Shown piece after piece: positions 35,361 through 44,899 of a stretch of DNA of 63,090 nucleotides. Both the position numbers and the translations under genes were made by a program. The number at the start of each line of letters is the position of its first letter. The stretch's first letter is position 1. The notes beneath the pieces were generated by a model that saw only the letters and a list, made by a program, of their open reading frames with translations, made no database searches and was not told the origin of the DNA. The DNA comes from Bryobacterales bacterium (GTDB lineage: Bacteria > Acidobacteriota > Terriglobia > Bryobacterales > Bryobacteraceae), in the NCBI GenBank assembly GCA_003157745.1, contig PMKM01000125.1, positions 2,834 to 65,923 on the forward strand, given 5' to 3'.

Positions 35361-36254
35361 TTAGATCCGATCCGACATTGCGCCTTCCATTTTCTTGAAG
35401 TACAGCAGTCCACCAACCAACGACAGCAGGACACAGAACGCCGACACAAATAGGAAGCCGCTCGGTGGCTGCCCGTGTCCTGTCAATGCCCAGCGGAAAC
35501 CCTCGATCACCCCTGCCATTGGATTCAACCCGTAGAGCCAGCGCCAATGCGCCGGCACCAGACTGCTCGGGTAAGCCACCGGTGAGGCAAACATCCAGAA
35601 CTGGATTAAGAACGGCATTGCGTGGCGAACGTCCCGATAGATGGCATTCAGCGCCGAAAGCGCCAGACCGACCCCAAGCGCGGTCGCGATTGCCAGGAGC
35701 AGGAACAGCGGCGCGAGCAACGCCGTCGGCTTTGGTGCCAGGTGGTAGTACAGCATCATCCCAACTAGGATCACCATGGATACCGCGACATCGATTAGTC
35801 CCGATAGGACCGCGGACATCGGCAAGAGCACGCGCGGGAAGTAGACCTTGGTTATCACCCTCTCGTGCTCGATGATCGTCTGCGTGGCATTGGTCAGCGC
35901 CGTGGCGAAATAGGTCCACGGCAGCAGGGCGCAGTAATAGAACACGGGATATGGCAGGCCGTCGGAAGGCATCCGCGCCAGGCGCCCGAAGAACACGCTG
36001 AAGATCAGCATCGTAGCAACCGGCTGGATAACTACCCACCCAACGCCGATTGCCGTCTGCTTGTAACGAACTTTCAGGTCGCGCCAAACCAGAAACCAAA
36101 GAAGTTCGCGGGAGGCCCACAGTTCGCGCAGATCCAGATCGAACCACCCTCGGGGCGGAACGATATCAAACGTCGCGGCGCCTTCCTGTATCGCTTCTGT
36201 AGCCAGGTCATGGACCTCGCCTTGCATTGGCTCACACTCGGTGACGGTTCTCAT
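35361..36254 (-). CDS. wzm: Wzm-type polysaccharide ABC transporter permease
   Basis: A 297-residue ABC-2 type permease with six predicted membrane helices, including VVIQPVATMLIFSVFFG, LIDVAVSMVILVGMMLYYH and LLSLVGGLLYFKKME. The amphipathic N-terminal part WASRELLWFLVWRDLKVRYKQ and the ASPVAYPSSLVP segment are typical of Wzm/TagG. It forms the channel with the Wzt ATPase encoded next. The ATG at 36254 is the best start; the frame is open to 36398 with an unlikely, highly charged extension. Confidence 0.88.
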   Translation of the reverse strand: MRTVTECEPMQGEVHDLATEAIQEGAATFDIVPPRGWFDLDLRELWASRELLWFLVWRDLKVRYKQTAIGVGWVVIQPVATMLIFSVFFGRLARMPSDGLPYPVFYYCALLPWTYFATALTNATQTIIEHERVITKVYFPRVLLPMSAVLSGLIDVAVSMVILVGMMLYYHLAPKPTALLAPLFLLLAIATALGVGLALSALNAIYRDVRHAMPFLIQFWMFASPVAYPSSLVPAHWRWLYGLNPMAGVIEGFRWALTGHGQPPSGFLFVSAFCVLLSLVGGLLYFKKMEGAMSDRI

Positions 36255-36351
36255 ATGTCTGTCGTGATTCCCTGAAACACGTTGCGAATGATTCTTATCG
36301 GATTGCCAGATCCTTTGGGAGAATTCGGCTCCGCAGGCTGGCGCTATCTCG

Positions 36352-37653
36352 TCATCTGGATTGGGCGGGTTGTCGTTCTTGCGGAGACATGCTGGCAAAC
36401 CACCGTTGCTTCTCGGTGGATGTCTCAGACTGAGCGGCTATCGTTTCGCGATAAACCTGAAAGAGTGTTGTCCCAGCCGCCGTCCAGGTAACGCCGCGCG
36501 CCGTCCGCAACGACTCGGCACGAAGCGTGTCCAGTAAGGCACGATCTTCGTGCAACAGAGTGATCTGTTGTGTAAGCGCAGCTACATCACCGACGCGGTG
36601 CGTCAGCCCCGTCTTCATGTGGCTGCAGAGCTCCGTGCAGGCGTCGGAAGCGAGCGGCACACATCCACTCCCCATGGCTTCGGTAATTACCAGCCCGAAC
36701 CCTTCCTCAATGCTCGGCAGAAGCAGTATGTCGCTCTTCCGCATCAGTTCCGGCACGTCATTTCGGTGCCCCAACACTCGCACGCTGGGATGGGAAAGCA
36801 TGGGCGCCAGTTTCTCCGCGTACGCAGGCAGAAACTCTCCGGCGATCAGAAACGTACCGTCGCGATGAGCCGGCGATTGCAGCCACGCCTCCAACGCGAA
36901 GTGTAGGCCTTTTCGCACGGCGCAGACGCCCACAAACAGCGCGGTCAAGCCGCGCCGCGGTTCCCGCGGTTCGGCGCTTGGGTGGTACACGGCCTCGTCA
37001 AATCCGTACACGTGCCGCGCCAGCCGCTCTCTGGCGAATCCCCTCTCGAGAAAAGTCTTCACCACAAACTCAGCCGGACACAGCAGCCGGGTCGCCAGAG
37101 CGTATTCCGCTTCTTCTATCTCTAGCTTCCTCGCGCTGTAGGCGTGCTCATGGTCAGGCGGCAGTGCCACGCCCAGACGCTCGCATTCGGCTTGCACCAC
37201 TTCCATGGCGAACCTCGTGTGTGCGTTAGGGCGTTCCAGAACCGTCGGAATCCCAAGTCGAGCGGCCGTCTTCAGTGTCTCGATCGCGCCCAGCGGCCAT
37301 GTGTGGACTATGTCGACTTTGCCGACCAGTTTCTCTAACCGGTGGGCCACGATGCGGTCGTGCAACGCAAACGCCCGCATGCTGCCTAGAACCCGATACG
37401 GGATGCGGAACTTCCCTCTCGCGAGCGTGGGACGAACCGTAACACTGGGCGCGACCGGCCTCGCCTGGGAACTGGCGAAGACCAGCAGATTCGCTCCGGC
37501 CGCCGCGAGGCCGTTTACCTGCTCCCACGCCGTGTAGCAAATGCGGTCCGCACCCAGTCTGTGGGGAAAGCTATAGAGCACCCGCACCCGACTGTCGCTT
37601 CGATCCACCGATCCGCCTCCACGGCGCTCCACTTTACGACTGAGCGTATTCAT
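36352..37653 (-). CDS. family 4 glycosyltransferase (GT-B fold)
   Basis: A 433-residue retaining GT-B glycosyltransferase. The N-terminal domain has VLYSFPHRLGADRICYTAWEQVNGL; the C-terminal domain has GVCAVRKGLHFALEAW, LGHRNDVPELMRKSDILLLPSIEEGFGLVITEAMGSGCVPL with the EX7E pattern. It adds a sugar from an NDP donor to the growing repeat unit. The ATG at 37653 overlaps the stop of the O-antigen ligase-like gene by 20 bases, so the two are coupled. Confidence 0.87.
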   Translation of the reverse strand: MNTLSRKVERRGGGSVDRSDSRVRVLYSFPHRLGADRICYTAWEQVNGLAAAGANLLVFASSQARPVAPSVTVRPTLARGKFRIPYRVLGSMRAFALHDRIVAHRLEKLVGKVDIVHTWPLGAIETLKTAARLGIPTVLERPNAHTRFAMEVVQAECERLGVALPPDHEHAYSARKLEIEEAEYALATRLLCPAEFVVKTFLERGFARERLARHVYGFDEAVYHPSAEPREPRRGLTALFVGVCAVRKGLHFALEAWLQSPAHRDGTFLIAGEFLPAYAEKLAPMLSHPSVRVLGHRNDVPELMRKSDILLLPSIEEGFGLVITEAMGSGCVPLASDACTELCSHMKTGLTHRVGDVAALTQQITLLHEDRALLDTLRAESLRTARGVTWTAAGTTLFQVYRETIAAQSETSTEKQRWFASMSPQERQPAQSR

Positions 37654-38989
37654 AGCTCGACACCACTGCATCCTCGTTACTAACCGCGTCCACACTCTTC
37701 CCGCCCGCGCCAGCGACCGAGATCATTGCCAACAACGCATACCACGCAAACTGCATCTGGTCAAAGTATCCAATTCCGAAGTACGCAACTACATGCCCAA
37801 GTAAAGCGGCGCAGAGACACCATAGGAACCACTCCTGCTTGGCATCCCCTGCGGCGAGCTTCCGTGCGGTTCCCAGCCGCCCGAAACTCCGAGAGATGAT
37901 TAGCACAAACGCCGCGAGCGTGACCAGACCTCCCGTCAGTGCGTATGCCACGTACTGATTGGATAGGTCCCACATGTCCCAGCCCCATGTGTCGTAGTTC
38001 CTCACTCCCATCAGCCACCAGTCGGTGAAGTGTCTGATACAGCCGTCGACCAACATGTAGCGGTGAAACCCGGACGAGGAGCCGGTAAGATCCACACGAG
38101 CGATCAGCGCCCAAACAGGCGCCTTCATGACCAGATGGAGGCCCACCAGCGACGCGACCAGCACCCACCGAACCGCCCGCATCGACTTGCGCAAAGGCCA
38201 GAAACAGAACGCCAGCACCGCCGCGGCGCACGCCAACAATGACGTGCTGGCGTTAGACGTGACCGCGATCACGGCGCCGCCAAGCATCCCAAGACACGCA
38301 CCGACTTTCGACCTGCCGCTCGCCCACAGCCAGACAAACAGCGGGAGAAGTGTCGCTCCGAACACGCCCGCCGTGATATACACCTCGAAGGCTCCACAAG
38401 ACCGCGCGCGCCCCTCACGCACCGCTACGTCTCGCGGGATTCCACCCAGCATTCCGAAGACGTTATCGTGTGTCACCTGCTCGTTGGTCATGAACATTGC
38501 CATGATCACAGCGATAACTGCAAGCACCTGGATCGCGTGGAGCACGTCGTCCGCATCGGCGATCGCAAACCTAAGCACGAAGTATCCGCCGAGGGCATCC
38601 AGTAACGATCCGAGGTTCTTAATCAGGGCTTGCGTGTCCATCCACTGCAGGGAATTCGCCACACAATAGGCGATAGCCCAAATCGTAAAGATACGATCTA
38701 TGGATGTGAACCCGCCGGCCAACCTGCCGGATTGCGACTCACGCCCGGTTACGGCCAGTCTCGCCAAGCCGCACAGAATCACCATCCGGTAAACCGTCAG
38801 GTGTATTCCGCCCAATACCAACACCTGCCCGAAGGGAACCAAGAACACCATCGCAAACAACGGCCCTACCAGTCGGCTTCGAGGCCACGCAAACAGCAGA
38901 ACGACCGCGACCACCAACGCGATTGCAACCAGCGGATGTAGCACCGTTCCGCTGGCGCCACCCCCAAATCTAATGTTCGTCGGCTCCAC
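37634..38989 (-). CDS. O-antigen ligase/polymerase-like membrane protein
   Basis: A 451-residue polytopic membrane protein with ten or more hydrophobic segments and a long periplasmic loop (VDLTGSSSGFHRYMLVDGCIRHFTDWWLMGVRNYDTWG) that resembles the O-antigen ligase/Wzy motif region. It would polymerise or attach polysaccharide repeat units on the periplasmic side. A GTG at 38989, four bases after the preceding stop, avoids overlap; an ATG at 39082 would overlap the upstream gene by 89 bases. With Wzm/Wzt also present, its exact job is uncertain. Confidence 0.78.
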   Translation of the reverse strand: MEPTNIRFGGGASGTVLHPLVAIALVVAVVLLFAWPRSRLVGPLFAMVFLVPFGQVLVLGGIHLTVYRMVILCGLARLAVTGRESQSGRLAGGFTSIDRIFTIWAIAYCVANSLQWMDTQALIKNLGSLLDALGGYFVLRFAIADADDVLHAIQVLAVIAVIMAMFMTNEQVTHDNVFGMLGGIPRDVAVREGRARSCGAFEVYITAGVFGATLLPLFVWLWASGRSKVGACLGMLGGAVIAVTSNASTSLLACAAAVLAFCFWPLRKSMRAVRWVLVASLVGLHLVMKAPVWALIARVDLTGSSSGFHRYMLVDGCIRHFTDWWLMGVRNYDTWGWDMWDLSNQYVAYALTGGLVTLAAFVLIISRSFGRLGTARKLAAGDAKQEWFLWCLCAALLGHVVAYFGIGYFDQMQFAWYALLAMISVAGAGGKSVDAVSNEDAVVSSYEYAQS

Positions 38990-38993
38990 TTGT

Positions 38994-39797
38994 CTATTCC
39001 GGGCCTGCGCCGGCCATGACCTCTTCAAGCAGCCGGTGAACGCTTTCCACCCGCGTTCCACCAGTCGTTTTCCGCCGAACATGCCTCAGATACACCTCCC
39101 GCAGCCTCTTGGCGCGCAGCGGGAACCCGGCTTTCGTCAGCCTTACACACGTCGTTTGAATTGGCAGCCAGTCCCGCCAAGCCCGCTTCACGTAGTCGCA
39201 GGACTCGTAAAACTCTTTCGGCAGAATGAGGTACTGCTGTGTGTTGTGGACGCAGAAAGCGGAAATGGCGTAGCTCTTCATTCCCCTCTTAGCCGCCGCC
39301 ATGCAGATATCCGTTCCGTAAAAGTGAAAATGCGGCAGTAGCGGGTCGAAGCGGAGGCCCGAAGACTTCCGCAGGATCAGCACGATTTCGTCTAACGTTT
39401 GCACGGCCGCCGGATGATCAAACGGACTACCCATCACGCCCCGGCCGGAAGAGTACACATATCCTCGCCCGTGGTCATCCAGCGTCTCTCCGTAACAACC
39501 CAGCACGCCCCAATTCGCATCCGTGGATGCCAGCCCGCTAAGTGAACGCTCCAGTTCGGCGGGCCACGCCTCGGGCAGGTAAATGTCCTGGTGACAGAAC
39601 ACTATCAGGTCGTTGACGCTCTTATCGATAGCATCGTTATAGGCGCTAGAGGCAGACGAAAACTTCTCCTGCAACACGACCTGATGCCCGTGCCCGCCCT
39701 GCAGGCAAGGCGACGCCAGCAAGTTCCCTTGAAGCACTTGTCGGTTATTGACTGCGGCCACAAACGTCATGTGCCTGGTGGCGTCGGTCGGGTTCAT
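38994..39797 (-). CDS. StrF-like glycosyltransferase-fold protein
   Basis: A 267-residue protein with a GT-A-like fold of the StrF/GT2-related class. Features are TFVAAVNNRQVLQGNLLASP, the SSASSAYNDAIDKSVNDLIVFCHQDIYLP segment with a DXD-like HQDIY, and LLPHFHFYGTDICMAAAKRGMKSYAI near the acceptor side. Members often appear in polysaccharide clusters with unproven activity. The GT-like start and the cluster context support a role in sugar transfer. ATG at 39797. Confidence 0.72.
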   Translation of the reverse strand: MNPTDATRHMTFVAAVNNRQVLQGNLLASPCLQGGHGHQVVLQEKFSSASSAYNDAIDKSVNDLIVFCHQDIYLPEAWPAELERSLSGLASTDANWGVLGCYGETLDDHGRGYVYSSGRGVMGSPFDHPAAVQTLDEIVLILRKSSGLRFDPLLPHFHFYGTDICMAAAKRGMKSYAISAFCVHNTQQYLILPKEFYESCDYVKRAWRDWLPIQTTCVRLTKAGFPLRAKRLREVYLRHVRRKTTGGTRVESVHRLLEEVMAGAGPE

Positions 39798-39992
39798 TGT
39801 GATAGGGGCGGGATGCGGTGTTCGGATTAGCGGTTTGTGGCTGTCGCGGTCACGCCGAGCTCAGCCGACTTCTTACGTGGAAGCTCGTGGTCGGTCGCGC
39901 CAATCCTGTCACGGGCCGCCCTAGACTCTAACGGCGAGGACCCGCGTCACTGCCGGACTGGCGCATCTACCCGGCGCGCAGTAGGACTTCTT

Positions 39993-41666
39993 CTAGTGAA
40001 CCGTTGCGGTGACTCCCGTTGGGGGCTGCGGGCCCGTCGGGGTGGTAACCGTGCTGCTGTACTGAAAGGCCCCGACATCCCATGCCCCGATCGAGGGCCT
40101 GGCCACGGCAGCGACCGCCGGGCAAGTCATGCTGCCGCCGCTATACGCGCATGCGGCGGTAGTGCCACTGCAAAGAGCCGCACCAGCGGCGGAACATGCC
40201 GACGTCAAGGCCGCTCCGGCGGCTACCGGACAGAGGCTGGCCCCGCTGCACGTAGCGTTTCCGGGTGCGTAGTTGTTGGAGGTGGTCAGTCCTGCCGTCG
40301 ACGCCTGGGCATCCGTCATGACAACCGAATTCGCCTGGGACGTCGGAGTCCCGTTGATGCTCGTATTGATAAGCAGGTTGCCGCTCATTATCCCCTTCCA
40401 GCTTCCAGACTTACCAATGCCGCCGCTCCCGGCATCCGCAAACGTGTTGTTGTAAAAGTACATCGTGCCGCCGCTGGACGAGTCGATATCCCACGGCTGG
40501 GACGCGTTGTTGTAAACGACGTTGTTGTAGTAATAGTCGGTCGCGTTCGGGTTGACCCAAGCCGTGACCGCGACCGTGTTATTCGCGATTACGTTGTTGT
40601 ATACGGTGTTGTTGCCGGCCCACTCGCTATTGAACTCGAATCCGTTTGAATGGTCGCCCGTCGAACTCGGCGCTTCCTGGATGTTGGTGATCAGGTTGTC
40701 ATGAAACGTATGGGCATTATTGCCGACCACTCCCTGCGCCATGTTCTTGATTACCGAGTTGTGGATATCGTACACGTCCCAGAGAATACAGCTCATTCCA
40801 TCCTTTGAGGTATCCGCGCCATCGCAGATGACCCCGACGAACTGGTCGCCTTGACCGCCATTCGAATGGCTGTCGCCGGCAAAGATGGCAGGACCGGTAG
40901 AACACCCCGATCCCGTGCAATTCGTCGTGTGCGTCCAACCGTGTCCGTAGATATGGCTCCAAGTCACGTAGCTCTGATTGTCGTTGCCAGCGAAAGCCGT
41001 GGGGAAATTGCCGGAGCTCGACGAACTGCTATCCCAACAGATGCCAACCACCTCAAGATAATCGATCTGGACGTAGCTCAGGTTCCCCCCGAGGCCGAAA
41101 TAGTAATTCACCGCGCTGTCCGAGTACTTGCAGCTTGACACGTTCCCTGTACTCGTCGGGTTGTCGCCGTTGAGAACCGGTCGCGTCCACGAAGATCCCG
41201 AATACCAGGTCTGGTCGACGCCGACATAGATCGGCGAACCACTGCTCCCCGTCCAAGTCCAGGTCCAAGGCAAGCCAACCGTCCCCGTCGCGCGACCCGA
41301 AAAGTGCCAACTGTCTCCGCCCCGAAGGATAAGTCGATCTCCCGGCACGGGTGAGTAGGAAGCACAATTGCTGCTGCAGCCCGTCATTCCTGGTGCGTGT
41401 AGCCACGGGGTCGTCTTACTTTGGGCCTGTGTTGCGGTGTTCGAGTCAGAGCCGCTTACCGCGATGTAGTAAGTATGCTGTGCGAACGCCGCGCTTGACA
41501 GAAGCAGCCCGCTCAGCACCACCACCAAAGGAGCGCCGAACATCGGCCGCGCGCGTCTACGAAGCGCCGATTCCCCACAAATATCCACGTCACCCTCCGC
41601 ATTCGCGGAGGCAGCGGCGCCGGCGTCCATTGCTGGCTGCCGCCGAAACATTGCGTAAGTCGCCAT
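39993..41666 (-). CDS. secreted right-handed parallel beta-helix protein
   Basis: A 557-residue exported protein. A 40-residue leader precedes a clear signal sequence (PLVVVLSGLLLSSAAFAQ); an internal ATG at 41543 would put the signal peptide at the very N-terminus and may be the true start. The mature part is rich in Asn, Ser, Gly and Thr with beta-helix coils (VYNNVIANNTVAVTAWVNPNATDYYYNNVVYNNAS). Similar folds are seen in polysaccharide lyases and epimerases; no catalytic triplet is obvious. It may cleave or bind the EPS. The direct repeats at 41701-41738 lie just upstream. Confidence 0.75.
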   Translation of the reverse strand: MATYAMFRRQPAMDAGAAASANAEGDVDICGESALRRRARPMFGAPLVVVLSGLLLSSAAFAQHTYYIAVSGSDSNTATQAQSKTTPWLHAPGMTGCSSNCASYSPVPGDRLILRGGDSWHFSGRATGTVGLPWTWTWTGSSGSPIYVGVDQTWYSGSSWTRPVLNGDNPTSTGNVSSCKYSDSAVNYYFGLGGNLSYVQIDYLEVVGICWDSSSSSSGNFPTAFAGNDNQSYVTWSHIYGHGWTHTTNCTGSGCSTGPAIFAGDSHSNGGQGDQFVGVICDGADTSKDGMSCILWDVYDIHNSVIKNMAQGVVGNNAHTFHDNLITNIQEAPSSTGDHSNGFEFNSEWAGNNTVYNNVIANNTVAVTAWVNPNATDYYYNNVVYNNASQPWDIDSSSGGTMYFYNNTFADAGSGGIGKSGSWKGIMSGNLLINTSINGTPTSQANSVVMTDAQASTAGLTTSNNYAPGNATCSGASLCPVAAGAALTSACSAAGAALCSGTTAACAYSGGSMTCPAVAAVARPSIGAWDVGAFQYSSTVTTPTGPQPPTGVTATVH

Positions 41667-41972
41667 ATGACCTAGATCTTAGCCGCTCTGGCTAGTCGGT
41701 CACAAGTTGCGTTTAGTACTCCATCACAGGTTGCGTTTCGTTAGTCGTAACGAGGTCAGTCGATTTCCGTGTTTGGTGAAGCCGCTTCCTTGTATGCGCA
41801 AGTTCATGACTCCTTAGAGACTTTTCACTATGGCCGGGCGGCGCCGACTCACTACGCACTACACATCGGCGCTTGTGATTCTCAGCCGTCCTCGGGGAAA
41901 CAAGTGCAAACTCCTGCTTCTGTTCGCTTGGCCGCCGCGCAGGAATCGCGACGGCACTTCTCCCAGCACTGT
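41667..41972. other. intergenic region upstream of the beta-helix gene
   Basis: This 306-base gap separates the AsnB-like gene stop from the beta-helix gene start on the minus strand. It has no recognisable gene. It contains the direct repeat pair at 41701-41738 and an adjacent inverted repeat TCGTTA / TAACGA (41738-41753), so it is a likely promoter/operator region. Confidence 0.45.
41701..41738. repeat. 14-base direct repeat pair, candidate regulator sites
   Basis: CACAAGTTGCGTTT (41701-41714) and CACAGGTTGCGTTT (41725-41738) differ at one base and are spaced 24 bases start to start. An inverted repeat follows at 41738-41753. They lie 35-72 bases upstream of the beta-helix gene start, a position suited to activator or repressor binding. 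Confidence 0.5.
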
Positions 41973-43880
41973 TCATGAGTTTAATGCCGCAGGTCCCGGC
42001 CCCCCGAACGCCCTGTGCCACAATTCCAGGGTGGCAAGGGAGAATATCTCCTTATAGTGGCCAGCCCCGCCCTCGTTCGCTTCGACAAACTTCTCCAGAC
42101 GCGCTTTATCAAAATACCCCCGGCCCAGGGTCGACCTGTCCAGCAACACCTCGCGGACCCAACCGCGCAGATTGCCCTTTAACCACGATTCGTAGGGTAC
42201 CGGAAAGCCGGCCTTACGCCGCAACAGTATCTGCCGGGGCACGCGGCTTCTCAGCGCCCTCTTGGCGAGGAACTTGGTCGTCAAGCCGCGCACCTTGAAG
42301 TCGACGGGAAGAGCTGCGGCGAACTCGAGGAGTTTATGATCCAGCAATGGCACGCGAAGCTCGAGAGAGTTCGCCATCGTCATTCTGTCCGCCTTGATCA
42401 AGAGGTCGTCCGGCAGCCAGGTCTTCGTGTCGATATAGAGCATCGCATCAAGCGAGTTGTGGTTCCGCACATGCGATTGCAACTGCCGCACCGGCCCCAC
42501 ACTCCTCTCGCGGTTAATCGATCGCGCAAAGTCGGCGGAGTACAGACTGCCCAGGCCGTCTCCGGTAAACTGGTATGGGTTTGACGTTCGGCTGTAGTAA
42601 TACCCGGGAAAGCTGGCGTCCATCAATGGCGCGTACCTTGCCACTCGGGCGGAATGGACTACGGAATTGGCCAGTGACAGCCCCCGGCCGACAGCGCCGT
42701 TGAACGGATGCAGGCCCCGCTTCACTCGCTCGAGCCATAGGAGGTTGCGATAATTGCTATAGCCGGCAAATGCTTCGTCGCCACCCTCTCCCGACAGAAG
42801 CACCTTCACATGATTCGCGGCTAACTTCGAAACGTAATACAGCGCGACTGCCGGTGGCTCACAAACGGGCTCCTCCATGTGCCAGACGTACTGGGGCATA
42901 AAGGATGCGAACTCCGCGGGCGTAATGGTCATTTCGTGGTGCTCGGTTCCGAACGCCTCCGCCGCCAGCCTGGCGTACGGCCTTTCATCGGCACAATCGG
43001 CTCCGGAGAACCCCACCGTATAAGTCCTGATCTTCTTAGTCGTGCTCTCGGCCGCAAATCCGAGCACGGCGGTTGAATCGACACCGCCGCTCAGGAGGAC
43101 TCCCACGGGCACGTCCGCGATCATGTGCTGTTCGACCGCCTCGGCCAATAGATTCAGCAACTGACTTTCCGCCTGTTTCAGGTCGGGCTTCGTGTCGGCC
43201 TTCGTGAATTCAAGATCCCAGTACTGCCGTATTTCCGGCCTGCCGTTCTTGACGAGGAGATAGTGGCCGGCTGCTAACTTCCGAACATTCTTGAACAGCG
43301 TGTCTTCGCCCGGCATATACAGGAAGGTCAAGCACCGGTCAATGTTCTCTGTCGCAATCTGACGGTCCACCTCTGGGTCCGCCAGGATTGCCTTGACCTC
43401 CGAGCCGAAGACGATAGATTTGCTCGTCAGGCAGTAGTAGAGCGGCTTAATCCCAACCCGGTCGCGCGCCAAAAAGAGCGTCTTCGTGTTCTGATCCCAT
43501 ATCGCAAACGCAAACATGCCGCGCAGCCTGTCTAGACAGGCCGGACCGCACTCCTCATACAGGTGAACGATCACCTCGGTGTCGGTTTGCGTCTTGAGTA
43601 TATGGCCCCTGCTCAGAAGAAAGGCCCGTAGCTCACGATAGTTGTAGATCTCCCCGTTAAAGACAATCCACACAGTGCCGTCTTCGTTCGAGATCGGCTG
43701 GTGCCCGGTATTGAGGTCGATGATCGAGAGCCGGCGGTGGCCTAGACCCACCCCAGGCGCCACATAGATCCCTTCGTCGTCCGGGCCCCGGTAGCGTATT
43801 GTTCCCAGCATCGAACTGATCAGCGCCGATTCAACGCGGGCGCCGGGGTCGAACGACAGTTTACCGCAGATTCCGCACAT
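41973..43880 (-). CDS. asparagine synthase-like glutamine amidotransferase (second copy)
   Basis: A 635-residue class II amidotransferase with Cys2 (MCGICGKL), IRYRGPDDEGIYVAPGVGLGHRRLSIIDL, FNGEIYNYRELR, the PP-loop LLSGGVDSTAVL and LSGEGGDEAFAGYSNYR. It is clearly homologous to, but different in sequence from, the protein at 29690-31666. This copy is closer to the AsnB forms used for uronamide or EPS-amide formation in polysaccharide loci. Its ATG shares an A with the stop of the upstream glycosyltransferase gene, so it is translationally coupled. Confidence 0.88.
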   Translation of the reverse strand: MCGICGKLSFDPGARVESALISSMLGTIRYRGPDDEGIYVAPGVGLGHRRLSIIDLNTGHQPISNEDGTVWIVFNGEIYNYRELRAFLLSRGHILKTQTDTEVIVHLYEECGPACLDRLRGMFAFAIWDQNTKTLFLARDRVGIKPLYYCLTSKSIVFGSEVKAILADPEVDRQIATENIDRCLTFLYMPGEDTLFKNVRKLAAGHYLLVKNGRPEIRQYWDLEFTKADTKPDLKQAESQLLNLLAEAVEQHMIADVPVGVLLSGGVDSTAVLGFAAESTTKKIRTYTVGFSGADCADERPYARLAAEAFGTEHHEMTITPAEFASFMPQYVWHMEEPVCEPPAVALYYVSKLAANHVKVLLSGEGGDEAFAGYSNYRNLLWLERVKRGLHPFNGAVGRGLSLANSVVHSARVARYAPLMDASFPGYYYSRTSNPYQFTGDGLGSLYSADFARSINRERSVGPVRQLQSHVRNHNSLDAMLYIDTKTWLPDDLLIKADRMTMANSLELRVPLLDHKLLEFAAALPVDFKVRGLTTKFLAKRALRSRVPRQILLRRKAGFPVPYESWLKGNLRGWVREVLLDRSTLGRGYFDKARLEKFVEANEGGAGHYKEIFSLATLELWHRAFGGPGPAALNS

Positions 43881-44899
43881 TAATTTGTCACCACCGTTGA
43901 CGCCTGCGCGTTCGGGTCACCAACGCACTTCACCCACTGCTCAAGTCCCAGGCTCCACCGCAGAACGCGCCACCACTTGCGCCGCGACGCAGCTACGGAA
44001 TTCGCCCGCCGTGTCACCCAGAGCGCGACGGAGAAGGCGCCCAGAACGCACGTCCGGCCGGCCGCCGCAATGACCGTCGACACGCGATATGCCGCAGCAT
44101 ATCGATTCCCACGGTGCGTCTTCATGAACCTATACAACGACTCTCGCGTAAGAACAGCCGAGAAACTGCCCCGCTCCTGCCCGAGCGCGCTCTGCCCTCC
44201 GTAGTGGACCACGGTTGCGCTGCCCAGATGGAACACGCTCCAACCAGCGTGGTTCACTTTGTAACACAGATCTATGTCTTCGGCATACATGAAATACTCC
44301 GTGTTAAACCCATTAACCCGGTCGAACACGTCTCGCCGGATCATGAGGCACGCGCCCGACACGGCTTCCACCTCGGCTGACGCCGCGACAGGGCCAAACA
44401 GCGGTCCAATGCCGGTTAGTTGAGGGAACATCATCCTTAGACGCTCCATATCGGCGAACTGATTGGAAACCGTCGGGAAGCGCTGGATACAGCTCGTTTG
44501 GACACTGAGGTCGCCATTCAACAGCCGGCAGCCCACGATCCCTATCTCGCGCGAACTCTCCAGGCAGCGGTACATCCCATCTATCGCTTCGGTTCTAACC
44601 TCTGTGTCGGGGTTCAGGAATAGGATTGCCTTACCGGTCGACCGGGCTGCGCCCAGGTTGTTCGCCCGGGAGAAGCCCAGGTTCCGTCCTGCAAACACCA
44701 CTTTCAACCGAGGCGTCAACGGCTCCAGCGTTTGCGTTGCGCCATCAGGTGAATCATTGTCGACCACTACGATTTCATAGGCCAGTGTCTTGACGCTCGC
44801 GACTACGCTCGCGACGCACTTCTCCGCAAAGGCCGTGGAGTTCCAGTTCACGATCACTATACTAAGGTCCATCGGCTCCGAACACTCCAACCCACTCAT
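43880..44899 (-). CDS. family 2 glycosyltransferase (rhamnosyltransferase-like)
   Basis: A 339-residue GT-A glycosyltransferase related to WbbL-type rhamnosyltransferases. It has LSIVIVNWNSTAFAEKCVASVV, VVVDNDSPDGA, GRNLGFSRANNLGAARSTGKAILFLNPDTEV (DXD-like NPDTE) and FMYAEDIDLCYKVNHAGW. A hydrophobic segment near 270-290 may anchor it to the membrane. The start at 44899 overlaps the previous gene by four bases; an ATG at 44872 is an alternative. The related dTDP-rhamnose genes at 13-14.6 kb are incomplete. Confidence 0.86.
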   Translation of the reverse strand: MSGLECSEPMDLSIVIVNWNSTAFAEKCVASVVASVKTLAYEIVVVDNDSPDGATQTLEPLTPRLKVVFAGRNLGFSRANNLGAARSTGKAILFLNPDTEVRTEAIDGMYRCLESSREIGIVGCRLLNGDLSVQTSCIQRFPTVSNQFADMERLRMMFPQLTGIGPLFGPVAASAEVEAVSGACLMIRRDVFDRVNGFNTEYFMYAEDIDLCYKVNHAGWSVFHLGSATVVHYGGQSALGQERGSFSAVLTRESLYRFMKTHRGNRYAAAYRVSTVIAAAGRTCVLGAFSVALWVTRRANSVAASRRKWWRVLRWSLGLEQWVKCVGDPNAQASTVVTN

